Below are positions 46,031-56,263 of a stretch of 64,000 bases of DNA, piece by piece. Position 1 is the first letter of the stretch; the number at the start of each line of letters is the position of its first letter. The notes under the pieces were generated by a model. That model did no database searches. It was given only the letters and a program-made list of their open reading frames with translations, and was not told where the DNA came from. The translations under genes were made by a program, and so were the position numbers. The stretch comes from Linanthus parryae (lineage: Eukaryota; Streptophyta; Magnoliopsida; Ericales; Polemoniaceae): NCBI GenBank assembly GCA_023055425.1, contig JALGPY010000001.1:33469001-33533000 (forward strand), given 5' to 3'.

Positions 46031-46440
46031 TTGTTTTATTTAGTACGATTTAAACAACATATTTATTGATTTTATTGCCAAAATTATATTAAATGACAAA
46101 TATAATATATAAGTACAAAGTCTCGTGTTATTAGTTAGGTAGTCTTTTTACAATCTTAAAATAAATTTTACATATTTATTTGTTTTATTTAGTATGATTT
46201 AAACAACATATTTATTACTTTTAATGTCAAAATTATATTGAATGACAAATATAATATATTATTACAAAGTCTCGTGTTAATAGTTATGTAGTCTTTTTCC
46301 AATCCTAAAATAAATGTTTACATATTTATTTGTTTTATTTAGAACGATTTAAACAACGTATTTATTGATTTAATTGTCAAAATTATATTAAATGAAAAAT
46401 AATATATAATTACTCTGGTAGTCTTTTTACAATCTTAAAA
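46031..46440. repeat. Tandem repeat of a 150-bp unit upstream of the transposase
   Basis: Units start with TTGTTTTATTTAG at 46031, 46180 and 46330; the third is shorter. The unit is AT rich and lies just upstream of the transposase ATG (46011), in its presumed promoter or 5' UTR. Confidence 0.85.
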
Positions 46441-46518
46441 TAGATTAATATAGTGCAATGCCTAATTTTTTCCATCCAATTAAAATAAAAACATTACTAA
46501 TTACAGCATCATATATCA

Positions 46519-46635
46519 GTGGGTGTATAGTTAATTTTATACATAATTGCTAATTATTTCTTTTGGTTGCAGTGGGTGTATAGTTAATTTTATACATAAT
46601 TGCTAATTATTTCCTTTGGATGCAGTGGGTGACAT
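46519..46635. repeat. Tandem repeat of a 52-bp unit inside the hAT element
   Basis: Units starting AGTGGGTGTATAG occur at 46519 and 46571, with a partial third at 46624. Confidence 0.85.
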
Positions 46636-48218
46636 ACATGGCAAAAATACAAGTTAACTCATTTTCATTGAAACATATTTTAATTACAAAAGTTTAATGA
46701 TATCTATCAACAATTGCTACTTATCAGTGTAGTACTACTCTAGCCTATTTAGTCTAAACAGATATTAACATTAATTATTCTAAAAAAATAATAACAATAA
46801 TAAAAACACTACACTATAGCTTCTTCAACACTGGTTTGCAAAAACACTACACTATCAACAGATAAGGTCAAATAATAACAACACTGGTTTGCCAAAAAAA
46901 AAAGGAGATAAGGTCAAATTAAGGGATAAGGTCAGATCTTCTACAAGACTATAATTGAATGGCAAGCATAAATCAACGGAATTGAGAGAGTCTCAGACAG
47001 AGAGGGAGAGGGCACCTTTCTTCGTGCGTCGTTGTGTTCGATGGGGCGAGCAGGAGGAACGCCGGCGTGTGGAGCTGTCTCTCTTCCTCTGTTTCTCAGC
47101 AATCAGACAGAGAGGGAGAGAGCACCAAACTTCGTGGGTTGTCTCTCCTCTGTTTCTCAACAATCCGACCGAGAAACACTCTCAATCGATCTCAATTTGC
47201 AAATCTCAGTTCTGGAATAGGGTGGCTTCAACATTCAAGTTATATAGCAGTAGCTGGGTAAGTGTTTCGAGTCCTCCATTATTTGATTGCAGAATCCACC
47301 TCCGTTTTCTTCGGCTTTCTCGTGACTCTGCGAGTCCTTTTCAGAAAACACTCATCAACTAGTTGCCGACAAGGATTCAGACTGTGATGGATGTAACACG
47401 AAGGTATGTCTGTAGTGTTTTGCCTCAGATTCGCCTGTCTTCTCTTCTTTTTCTCTGTAAAAATCAACTTTTTTCCAAACCGGGTACCGTATCGCCCGGT
47501 ATTGACCCGTAACGGTCCGTAACGGACGATACGAACGTGAATCGGAATCACCCGACCCGTATCGCCCGTATCGGATTCGGTGACCACCGATAGCGTTCCG
47601 AAACGGGCGATACGTTACCGTTACGAACGTTATTTGAAACCTTGGTCTGATGTGGTCACTGGTCTACACGGGTACTGTGAAATGAATAAGTGGTGATTTT
47701 GACTGCTTTGTTGGCTTTATTATTATTGGGAGGCCCTTTGTCCGTATTATTATATTCGATTAACGCTTGGATTATTGAATTAGACTTCTGTTTATACCAT
47801 TGCGAACTCTGAAACTGTTTTCATTCATACTCTGTCACTTTTACTTTATTTAACTTATGTTCCAGCAATTTAAATTATCTTTCCTGTTTTACAAGCTAAG
47901 GTGTAGCTCACTCAGTATTTATTGGTGACTTTGAAAACTGCGGTTCCTGTTGTTTTCTTCCCACCGCAGGTCTAGGAGCTGGAAACTTAAGGAATATAAG
48001 GGGCGCAAGACTCACCTAGACTGATAATGTTATAATTACTTTCTAGTGTTGTTAAGTTATTGTGTAATAATAAGCACCTTTTGTATAAGACTCTTTGTTT
48101 AATGTTTAATAATATAAATTCTTGCTGTGGAATATATTGCTTTTGATCTCCGCCCCTTCTATTAAGCATCGCCCTCCCTGTCTTGTCCCGAGCCGGATAA
48201 GGGGGTGGTTGCATAAAT

Positions 48219-50602
48219 CTTCTGAGTTCTTGGCTATTATTCGCAAGCATGGGACTCTTCTCCAAGGGTCTTGTCCCGGAACATCTCAGCAGAATGGTCG
48301 TGCAGAACCCAAGCATAGCCATATTCTTGATACGACTCGTGCTCTTTTATTTTCTTCTTCATGTCCAAAGCGCTTTTGGGGGGAAGCTACTTTAACTGTT
48401 GTGTATACTATCAATCAGATTCCTACACCTGTTCTTAAGAACAAGACTCCGTATGAACAGTTATATGGTACGTCCCCTGATTATTCTTCTCATCGGGTCT
48501 TTGGAAGTGGTTGTTTTGTTCTTCTCCAGCCTCACGAGCATAATAAGTTGGAACCTCGATCAAGAATGTGTTGTTTTCTCGAATATGGTATTGAACATAA
48601 ACGATATCGATGTTGTGATCCAATTTTGAAGCGTCTTCGACTCTCTCTCCACGTGGTCTTTATGGAACATAAGATGTTCTCTACTGTTTCGTCATTCGAT
48701 GCTTCCACCATTGTTGACCATCCGCGTCTTACAAATCCGTCCTTTGATCCATTGTTTCAAGGATTCGTTAGTCGACAGTTCATTTTCATCACAGACTCCT
48801 CCTCCAGATTTGTTGGTTGATGAAGTTATCTTCCTTGCTCCTGCTCCTTCTTCGGGTATACATGATCATGTTCCTGCTTCCCATGCTCCTTCTCCTACAC
48901 ATGCTCCAGTTACACATGGTCCTGTTCCAGATCCACATGCTCCTGTTACTCTTCTTGCTCCAGATTCGGCTCCACAAGGTCCAAATTTGGTTTCTGATTC
49001 TGCAGATGATGGCTCCTCAGATCTTGAGAGTGATATAGATGAGTCGACTTCTTCTACAGTTCTTCGGTCCACCAGAGAACGTAGACAACATGTTCGGCTT
49101 CATGATTATTTAACTTCTGCTATTGTTCAGCATCATGAACCCCAATCCAATCGGGAAGCTAGTTCTGATCCAATGTGGCAAAAATCAATGCAAGATGAGT
49201 TCAGCATCATACTTGGGACTTGGTTTTATTACCTTCTGGTAAGACTGTAGTTGGGTGCAGGTGGGTGCCTAAGATCAAGACTAGGTTGATGGTTCCATCG
49301 AGAAATATAAAGCTCGACTAGTAGCTAGAGGTTTCACGCAGGAGTATGGCATTGACTATGAGAAAACCTTTGCTCCAGCTGCTCAACTTACCTCGGTTCG
49401 CAGTCTGATTGCTGTAGCTGCTATCCGACGTTGGCCCTTGTTCTAGATGGATGTTAAGAATACTTTTCTTAATTGTGATCTTACTGAGGAGGTATACATG
49501 GAACCTCCGCCTGGTCTCGATGTTCACCCTTCACAGGTATGTCTCCTACGTCGTGCATTATATGGTCTGAAGAAAGCCCCTCGGGCTTGGTTTGATAAGT
49601 TCAGTTCTACTATGCTCAAGCTTGGGTTCACCTCTAGTTCTTATGACTCAGCTCTTTTCATTCGTCATACGAATCGTGAAATTATTCTCCAGTTAATATA
49701 TGTTGATGATATGATCATTACCGGGGATGATCTCGTTGGTATTTGTGAGCTAAAGAAGTCCTTGAACTGCCATTTTGAGATGAAAGACTTGGGTCCTCTT
49801 AGCTATTTCTTGGGTCTCGAGGTTACTTCTGATGCTGACGGTTACTCTTTGTCTCACACAAAGTATGCTTCTGATATTCTTGCTCGTGCAGAACTGACCG
49901 ATCCAAAGGTTGCCTCCACGCCATTGAAGCCCAACCTGAAGCTCACTCCTTTAGAGGGTGAACCTCTCTCTGATCCTACTCGATACCGACAGATTGTTGG
50001 TAGTCTGGTTTATCTCACGGTCACTCGTCTTGACTTACAGAACGCTGTTCATCAGGTCAGTCAGTTTCTCACTACTCCACGATCCACACACTATGTTGTT
50101 GTTCTTCGAATTCTTCGCTACGTCAAAGGTACTTTGTTTCGCGGTCTTCATTGCTCGATCTACACCGGTCCTACATGGTTTTTCAAATGCTTATTGGGCT
50201 GGTGATCCTACTGATAGACGCTCCACCACGGGGTACTGTTTCTTCTTGGGTGACTCACTTATGTCCTGGTGCAGCAAGAAGCAAACTGTAGTTTCGCGAT
50301 CCAGCACTGAGGCAGAATACCGTGCTCTAGGTGACCCCACACATGAGCCCATCTGGCTTCGCTGGTTATTAGCTGATATGGGGATGCCTCAGTCCTCTGC
50401 TACTACTATATGTTTTGAAAATCGTAGTGACATCCAGATTGCCCACAACGATGTTTTTCATGAGCGGACGAAACACATTGAGATAGATTCTCATTTTACC
50501 CGCCATCATCTTCGTGCTGGCACAGTTCATCTGAAGTCTGTGTCTTCGTCAGAGAACTGCACATATTCATACGAAGTCTCATCCGCCTGGATGTTTTCGT
50601 AA
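48219..50602 (+). pseudogene. copia 3 integrase end, reverse transcriptase and RNase H
   Basis: After the inserted LTR the integrase resumes (SEFLAIIRKHGTL, then SQQNGRAEP with the catalytic Glu). A variable linker rich in Pro, Ser and His (48800-49060), a reverse transcriptase with YVDD near 49705, and RNase H (RSSTEAEYRA, then TKHIEIDSHF) follow. At least four breaks are visible: a shift near 48780, a shift or stop around 49220-49310, a TAG at 49444-49446, and a shift near 50165 just before the ADWAGDPTDRRS-type motif. It is inactive. Confidence 0.85.
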
Positions 50603-50652
50603 CCTGATCTCCAAACTTCCACTTATCACGAAAGCTTCAGTTTGAGGGGGGT

Positions 50653-50786
50653 TGTTATGATATATGTCCCACATCGCTTAAGCCTATATGTTACTCATTT
50701 TATAGTTTATATAAATAAGACCTTTTGTACATTGTTTGCTACAATGTTGAATACAATATTATTTTCTTCCGCTTCACATTATAACA
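50653..50786 (+). repeat. 3' LTR of copia element 3
   Basis: It starts TGTTATGATAT right after the polypurine tract (TTTGAGGGGGGT, 50641-50652) and ends TATAACA, followed by the CAATT duplication. Its partner is 38284-38416. Confidence 0.9.
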
Positions 50787-51054
50787 CAATTATTGGCCCG
50801 GAGTTACATGAAAGAATATCCTTCCATCCAATTATTGCGACGAAGTTCCAAATTCAAACGATCATCAGAATGTCATTCATATCCAGGTACACTGCAGGTC
50901 CATGGAACAATAATACAAGACTCTGCGTCACTCTTTTTCCACTTTGAGTATTAATCAGTTATAATATTTTATTTCATAGTTCCATAAACAGTTGATAGTT
51001 CAAAACAAGTACTTGACAAGACTATCGAAATCCACTATTTCTAAGTATAGTCCC

Positions 51055-51933
51055 TAGAATGATGTTTCATTTTTTTCGTTCTCTGCCTTTTTCTAGTGAG
51101 AGAAAGTTAGAGAGAGGGAGTACCCTTTTGTGGGTTTATCGATCTTACTCCGGCAAGCTTCTTCATCTTTTCTTCTCTTCAACCGTCTCTTCTTTCGTTC
51201 ATCCAGTCAATCCCTGAGGTCTCCACTGGATTAGCCGCCGGGCTCGCCGTCGTCGCTCCTCCTGGCGGCGGCGATCCCCCCCCCCCCTTTTGTTCCTTCT
51301 TTCTCTGTTTTTGCCTCTCCTTTACAGATCTAGGATAATGGCTTCAAGTGAAGGCTTTTCTTCGTAGGATGGAGATGTTTCTTAGTCGGTGGTGGTTTGG
51401 TGCTTGCGGTGACCATCTTCTCCATATTCTCCGGCGCGTCTATGCCCCGTCTCCTTTTCTCAGGCCAGATCTATTTGCTAGTGTAGTTTATTAGGGTTTC
51501 TCCTTTTGATCTTGTCTATCCCCAGCTGTAATCGATATGCTAACCTTTTGAGGGCGATATTTGGAGTTGATCTATTAAATATGAATTTTTACAAGTATTA
51601 ATCTCTGAAGTTTCAGCAAGAGATCTTTGCTGGAGGCGTTTGAATGTTGCCGCAGGAGGCTAGTTTGTTGCAGGACCATGTTTTTTTATTTTTGAAAGTT
51701 TTTTCTTGGCGAGGTGAATCCTGTTGTTCTCAAAAGTCAACACGTGGAAGAGTGGTGGTTTTCTATTTTCAAGATGTATTGGAATGTTCAATGTTTTTTT
51801 TATTTGTAATTTTTTGCTCTTTTCAGAGTTGGTGGGATGTACCACTCTGATTATGTTTACCAGATTTTTTCTGGTCTTGTATTGGCTGTTATAGCCTATC
51901 ATTTTAATGAAAGCTACAGTTTTTGGGAAAAAA
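51055..51933 (+). mobile_element. Short LINE-like retroposon, 0.88 kb
   Basis: A 12-bp target duplication AAGTATAGTCCC (51043-51054 and 51934-51945) flanks a segment that ends in GGG followed by an A run. Its 3' end, AATGAAAGCTACAGTTTTTG, closely matches the 3' end of the full LINE at 16666-22474 (read on its strand AATGAAATGCTACAATTTTT). The 5' part (51060-51340) is C/T and G/C rich like a LINE 5' UTR. No endonuclease or reverse transcriptase is encoded, so it is either an internally deleted LINE or a non-autonomous partner using LINE machinery. Confidence 0.75.
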
Positions 51934-52099
51934 AAGTATAGTCCCAATATAATAAATACAGTGACTGTAAGTAAACTGAGTCCAAACCGCAAATCGTTTC
52001 AAGTTTCAAATTCTAGTCAGGAAATTAAAACGGTTATTTCAAAACACATGAACATTTTGGCACGAAGAGTTGGCATGTATTCTTACCATTGACAAGTAA

Positions 52100-52356
52100 T
52101 ACCTCTGTTTCTTCTCGTTCACCTTACTTTACTTTTTGACACTATTTATTGTGTCATTTTGACCCGGTGATTTAATTAATAAAAAGTTACACGAATTTGG
52201 TAATTTTTGCATGACCTTCTACAGTAAACTTCACTCTACAATACTATGAAAAAGTTGACAAAAATTTACGTTGTTTTGATATTCAAATTACCGAGTCAAG
52301 GTGAATCAATTACGGCTAAAAAGTCAATCGAAGGAGAAAGAGAAGAAACAGAGGTA
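52100..52356. mobile_element. Foldback MITE upstream of the O-methyltransferase gene
   Basis: Perfect 16-bp inverted ends TACCTCTGTTTCTTCT (52100-52115) and the reverse complement (52341-52356), with a partly palindromic interior, give a 257-bp Stowaway-like foldback. The end motif and flanking TA fit a Tc1/mariner-type MITE. A relative lies downstream of the same gene at 55565-55822. Confidence 0.75.
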
Positions 52357-52820
52357 GTATTAAAAATCAACCCAATCCTACTTGAAGTCTTAACAAACAT
52401 ACAATTTGATCTATGAATCCTAATTACAACAAACATACGAATTCCCTAATGACGATTTGATCTAACAATACTACTATATGCTTGCCCTACATGATATACT
52501 TATGTACCTAGGTTTTTATAGACACCCGTATGGTGTCACAATGGAAAAACCAATTCCCACTTGAAGTCTTATACAATCAGCTACCCCTTCTTTACTTTTA
52601 CCAGCTCTCTGTTGTCCTGGAAAAAAAATTACACGCGACTATCTTCACTCACACCTTGAAAAGATAAGACCATCATTAACCATATGCCTCACATGCGACA
52701 CGTTTATGGCATGTGGCTGCCATGCAGAAATATATAGCCCAGAATAAGCAACAATGGTGCCGCATAAAGACATCGCCGATTACGCATGCAATTGCAATCG
52801 GTGCCTAACCTTTGCTTTTC

Positions 52821-52827
52821 TATATAT
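52821..52827 (+). promoter_or_regulatory. Possible TATA box of the O-methyltransferase gene
   Basis: TATATAT lies about 70 bp upstream of the ATG at 52893. It is a sequence match only. Confidence 0.5.
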
Positions 52828-52892
52828 GAAGTTGAGTTGCAGTTAGAGAATAAGCGCCGATTTGGCTCCATAACTTCATTACTACACAACAA

Positions 52893-55337
52893 ATGGCTTC
52901 GGCTAGCGATGAGGGTGATAACTATAAGCAGCTACTTGAAGCTCAAACTCACATATGGAACCAAACACTGAGTTTCATCAACTCTGCATCAATCAAGTGT
53001 GCCCTTGACCTAGGCATACCTGATGCTATTTCTAACCATGGCAAGCCCATGACACTCTCTCAGCTCGTCGCCGCATTACAAATCAAGCCAGAGAAAGCTA
53101 ATAGTCTTCAACGCCTCATGCGCGTTTTGGTCCACGAAGGTTTCATCTCTAATCAACAATCTGGAGATGATGAAGAGAGGTACGCCCTCACGGCGTCTTC
53201 TGAGATTGTGCTGAAACACAAAGAGTACAATCTCAGGGCTCTCGTGACGTTGAATTTCAACCCCATTACCATCAAGTCATGGTACTCCTTGAGTGATTGG
53301 TTTCGCAACGACGATGTCACAGCTTTCTACACAGCCCACGGCGAAGAGCTTTACGAATTGTGTTCCAGGGATCGCGTTTTTAGCAACACGTTCAAAGAGG
53401 TCATGGAAGCGGATTCGATATTGGTAGCTAACCAGATGATGAGAGAGTGCAAGAATGTGTTTGATGGCTTGAATTCTCTGGTGGATGTTGGTGGTGGCAC
53501 TGGAAATGTAGCTAAAGTCATTCTCCAAGCATGCCCTAACTTGAAGTGCACGGTTCTTGATCTCCCACATGTGGTTGGTAACTTGCAGGCGAGTGGTAAC
53601 TTGAAGTTTGTGGGAGGAGATATGTTTGCTTCTATTCCTACTGCAAATGCAGTCATGCTCAAGGTAATGACAATATTGCTTCGTTTGGTGGTAAAACATT
53701 TTCCCTTGTTTTGGTGCTGTTTGGTTGGAGGTAAAATATTTTCCTGAAATGTTTTCCTTCAAATGATGTAAAATGATTTACACATTTCAAACCCGTCAGC
53801 CATTTTCTGGAGAGTGTAGAGCACAACAACAACTCGTACTAACACTTCCACCACAAATAACCACCACCACTACCACCTACCTCCACCACGACCCATCACC
53901 GCCACCCATCACTGCTAGGGATGGCAATATGATCCGATCCGATCTGTGATCCGAGTGATCCGGGCCGAATGGATCGGATCCAAATCCGATCCAATTGAAA
54001 ATGGATCGGATTTGGATCTGGAAAGCCAGATCCGATCGGATTTGGATCTAAGGGCAGATCCACCGGGTTCCGACCCGATCCGATCCGACGTATATGTGTG
54101 CTTTACAAATATATTCATATTACCTCCCCAGTTTCACTTCCAAGAAGATTACAATAATAATTCCAACCTTCAAAGCTATTTCAGTTGTGTTTTAGGCTTC
54201 ATAACCTGCGAACATGCCTTAGCGCATGAAATAGTGTTTATTTCTTATGTTATTTTTGTATTTTCTCGCAAAATCAAGTCGGATCCGAACCGAATCCGAT
54301 CTGACCACGTATTATATGGATATACGGATCGGATTTGGATCAGCTGGATGAAACCCGATCCGATCTGATCCGAATCCGGTGATGATCCGAACGGATCTGG
54401 ATCGGATCTGGATCCCATTTATCCTAGTCGGATCTGGATCGGATCTAGCCTGATCCGATCCGGATCCGACCCGTTGCCATCCCTAATCACTGCCACTACC
54501 GTCGGGGCCCACTATTTAGGCAAGTGTCAACCAAACACGAAAAAATAATTGTTGAGAAAACTTTTTCACATAAAATTTTTACGTAAAATATTTTTCCTTG
54601 TAAAACACTTTACTGTGAGCTAAAGAGAGCCTTAGTTTATTTCACTTTTTGCCTTAGTTTATTTCACTTTTCAAAAAGTTTTAGAAGATATTCCGAGGCT
54701 AGTACATAACCTTACTTCATTTATTGTGCCTGTTTGTTCAAGTGAAAATGTAAGAAACTGAAAAAGGTCCCGAACAAGAATTTCTTCGGGGCATGGATGC
54801 ATCTTGATCTACGTCAATTTTGACAAATATGCAAAAATATTTGGGTTCGTCTCAATAACATACATTTGACATAATTTGATCTAAGTGGAGAACCGCGAAT
54901 GCATGCACGGGTCTTAGAACACTTGAAATCAAACGAGTAGAGTAATCACTCCTTTACGAATTTAGCTGGTCATCTACTAATTTCTTTCGGTATGTTCCTT
55001 AATATAAATAATGTAACAGTATGTGATGCACAACTGGAACGATGAGGAATGCATTAAGATCTTGAAGAAATGTAAAGAAGCAATTCCAAGCAAAGATGGG
55101 GGAGGCAAGGTGATTATCATCGACATGGTGATGGACAACAAGAAATCAAGTGGCAGCGGATATGAGGACCATGTTCATAAGTCCAAGGTCTTGTTCGACA
55201 TTTTGATGATGGTTAACCATGGAGGAAAAGAGAGAAATGTGAAAGAATGGGAATACCTCTTCACTAGTGCAGGCTTCTCCAACTACAAGATAACAAACAA
55301 ACTCGTTTCCAGGTCCCTCATCGAGGTTTATCCCTGA
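52893..55337 (+). CDS. Plant type I O-methyltransferase
   Basis: Exons 52893-53663 and 55020-55337 give 362 residues, the usual length of plant caffeate/isoflavone/resveratrol-type O-methyltransferases. The intron (53664-55019, 1356 bp) has GTAATG and AACAG ends, falls after Lys257 and is phase 0. The N-terminal dimerisation domain (EAQTHIWNQTLSFINSASIK) is followed by the SAM site VDVGGGTG (197-204), DLPHV (223-227) and GGDMF (241-245). The catalytic base is His261 in MHNWNDEEC, with Glu328 in GGKER. The family transfers methyl from S-adenosylmethionine to phenolic hydroxyls in the cytosol. The closest family feel is to multi-substrate phenolic O-methyltransferases (orcinol, resveratrol or isoflavone type); the substrate cannot be told. 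Both exons are intact. The intron holds a hAT-like MITE. Confidence 0.92.
53916..54485. mobile_element. hAT-like MITE in the O-methyltransferase intron (570 bp)
   Basis: The ends TAGGGATGGCAA and TTGCCATCCCTA are inverted repeats, and an 8-bp duplication ATCACTGC (53908-53915 and 54486-54493) flanks them. The outer 100-150 bp on each side is packed with GATCCGAT/GGATCGGAT words; the centre is AT rich. No protein is encoded. A second copy with the same ends, repeats and centre is at 62554-63119. Confidence 0.92.
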
Positions 55338-55564
55338 CTCGACTTCTTCGTTTGATAGATATTTCATGTGGATACATGATCAACAAGTGGAATAGTAATA
55401 TGGTTGATCTAATATTGCTTATTAGTTACTTAAGCTCGCTTGGTTCAAGATCTAAACCTACCCCGTTGTAGTTCTTTTGGTTCCTTTTATCTGTTGTAAT
55501 CTTTGTTCGGGAGGCATCAACATATGCAGAATTCAAATCCCGATCCCCTATGTATGTTGCTGCT

Positions 55565-55822
55565 TCCTCTTTTCGTCAGAAAGTTTAGATTGACTTTTTT
55601 CACTATTCACAGGGTCATTTTAGTCCGGTAATTTGATTAGCGAAACGTTGTAAGAATATGATAATCTTTTTATTGTATTGTAGAGTAAAGTTTGCTCTGC
55701 AACACTATGAAAAAAGATTATCAAAAATTGCATCGTTTTTTACTCTAATTACCGAATCAAAGCGACATGATTACGGGAGAAAAAGTTAAATTGAGAACTT
55801 TCTGACGAAACAGAGAAAGGAA
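55565..55822. mobile_element. Foldback MITE downstream of the O-methyltransferase gene
   Basis: The imperfect inverted ends contain CGTCAGAAAGTT (near 55574) and AACTTTCTGACG (near 55797). The interior shares words with the MITE at 52100-52356, such as ACTATGAAAAA followed by TTATCAAAAATT or TTGACAAAAATT, and ATTACCGA(A/G)TCAA. The two are diverged members of one family. Confidence 0.65.
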
Positions 55823-56215
55823 ATGTTCAGCTTTCAATACCTACTGGCTACTGCATAATATCAGGATATCAAAATAATCTATTACAGCCCCTTTTCTAGA
55901 ACTACATGTTTGCATTCCTCATTTGTAAAAACTATTATCTTATTAAAACTGATAAAAAAATTCACCCAACCTATGGTGTTTTTAGGATAAAATGGCCAAC
56001 CCGAATGGTTTCCTTCTTTTTTTTTATGAAATACCATACCATGAAAAAGCGTCCATACAAGCACCAACAGTAGAACCCAAATGGTTTTTTACAAGAAAGA
56101 AATATTACCGTCTTTTTCATGTAACTCTCTATTCTGGGCATACATGGCAAATTCATGAGATGTCCGGGAGATTTAGTCGGGCGCTCTAAGAATTGCTCCA
56201 AAACCAAAGAGTGTC

Positions 56216-56217
<2 letters not shown>

Positions 56218-56261
<44 letters not shown>
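56218..56261. repeat. (TC)n microsatellite
   Basis: About 22 uninterrupted TC units. The stretch 55823-56217 before it shows no recognisable gene. Confidence 0.95.

Positions 56262-56263
<2 letters not shown>

Larger units (their letters stand above)
42327..47644 (-). mobile_element. hAT DNA transposon with transposase gene
   Basis: The 5318-bp element has terminal inverted repeats of about 17 bp with one mismatch (CAAGGATTCAAATAACG on the left; CAAGGTTTCAAATAACG on the right, read inward). A perfect 8-bp target duplication, GTCTGATG, flanks it at 42319-42326 and 47645-47652; 8 bp is the hAT hallmark. Both ends carry many copies of words like CGGTAACGG and GTATCG in the first 150 bp, as in hAT subterminal transposase-binding regions. 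The transposase gene is on the minus strand. Confidence 0.95.
40148..48213. mobile_element. Probable 2.7-kb solo LTR inside copia 3, carrying a hAT element
   Basis: It begins TGTAATACCCCG at 40148, ends GGTTGCA at 48213, and is flanked by a perfect 5-bp duplication TAAAT (40143-40147 and 48214-48218) inside the copia integrase gene. TG...CA ends, a 5-bp duplication, a TATAAAA motif near 40511 and the absence of any retroviral domain point to a solo LTR of a long-LTR (gypsy-type) element. The strand given by the TATA motif would be plus, but this is uncertain. Removing the hAT element and one of its duplications leaves about 2.74 kb. Small Pro/Thr/His-rich frames at 40440-40888 are probably not genes. 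Confidence 0.65.
38284..50786 (+). mobile_element. Ty1/copia retrotransposon 3 with nested insertions
   Basis: LTRs of about 133 bp (38284-38416 and 50653-50786) and a perfect CAATT target duplication (38279-38283 and 50787-50791) bound the element. The primer site TGGTATCAGAGCC abuts the left LTR, and a G-rich polypurine tract ends at 50652. The LTRs differ at about a dozen positions, so it is older than copia element 2, whose protein it resembles. Its integrase is split by a probable solo LTR at 40148-48213, itself carrying a hAT element. Without these inserts it is about 4.4 kb. Confidence 0.92.

Noticed and set aside
46955..47362. A captured host gene inside the hAT element
   Set aside because: The frame is Glu/Arg rich with internal repeats of AGACAGAGAGGGAGAG. 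A GTAAGT-like site at 47259 hints at a transcript, but no protein family is recognisable.
53664..53747. O-methyltransferase ending at 53747
   Set aside because: This is read-through into the intron after the GTAATG donor. The C-terminal half with the catalytic His is in exon 2 at 55020-55337.
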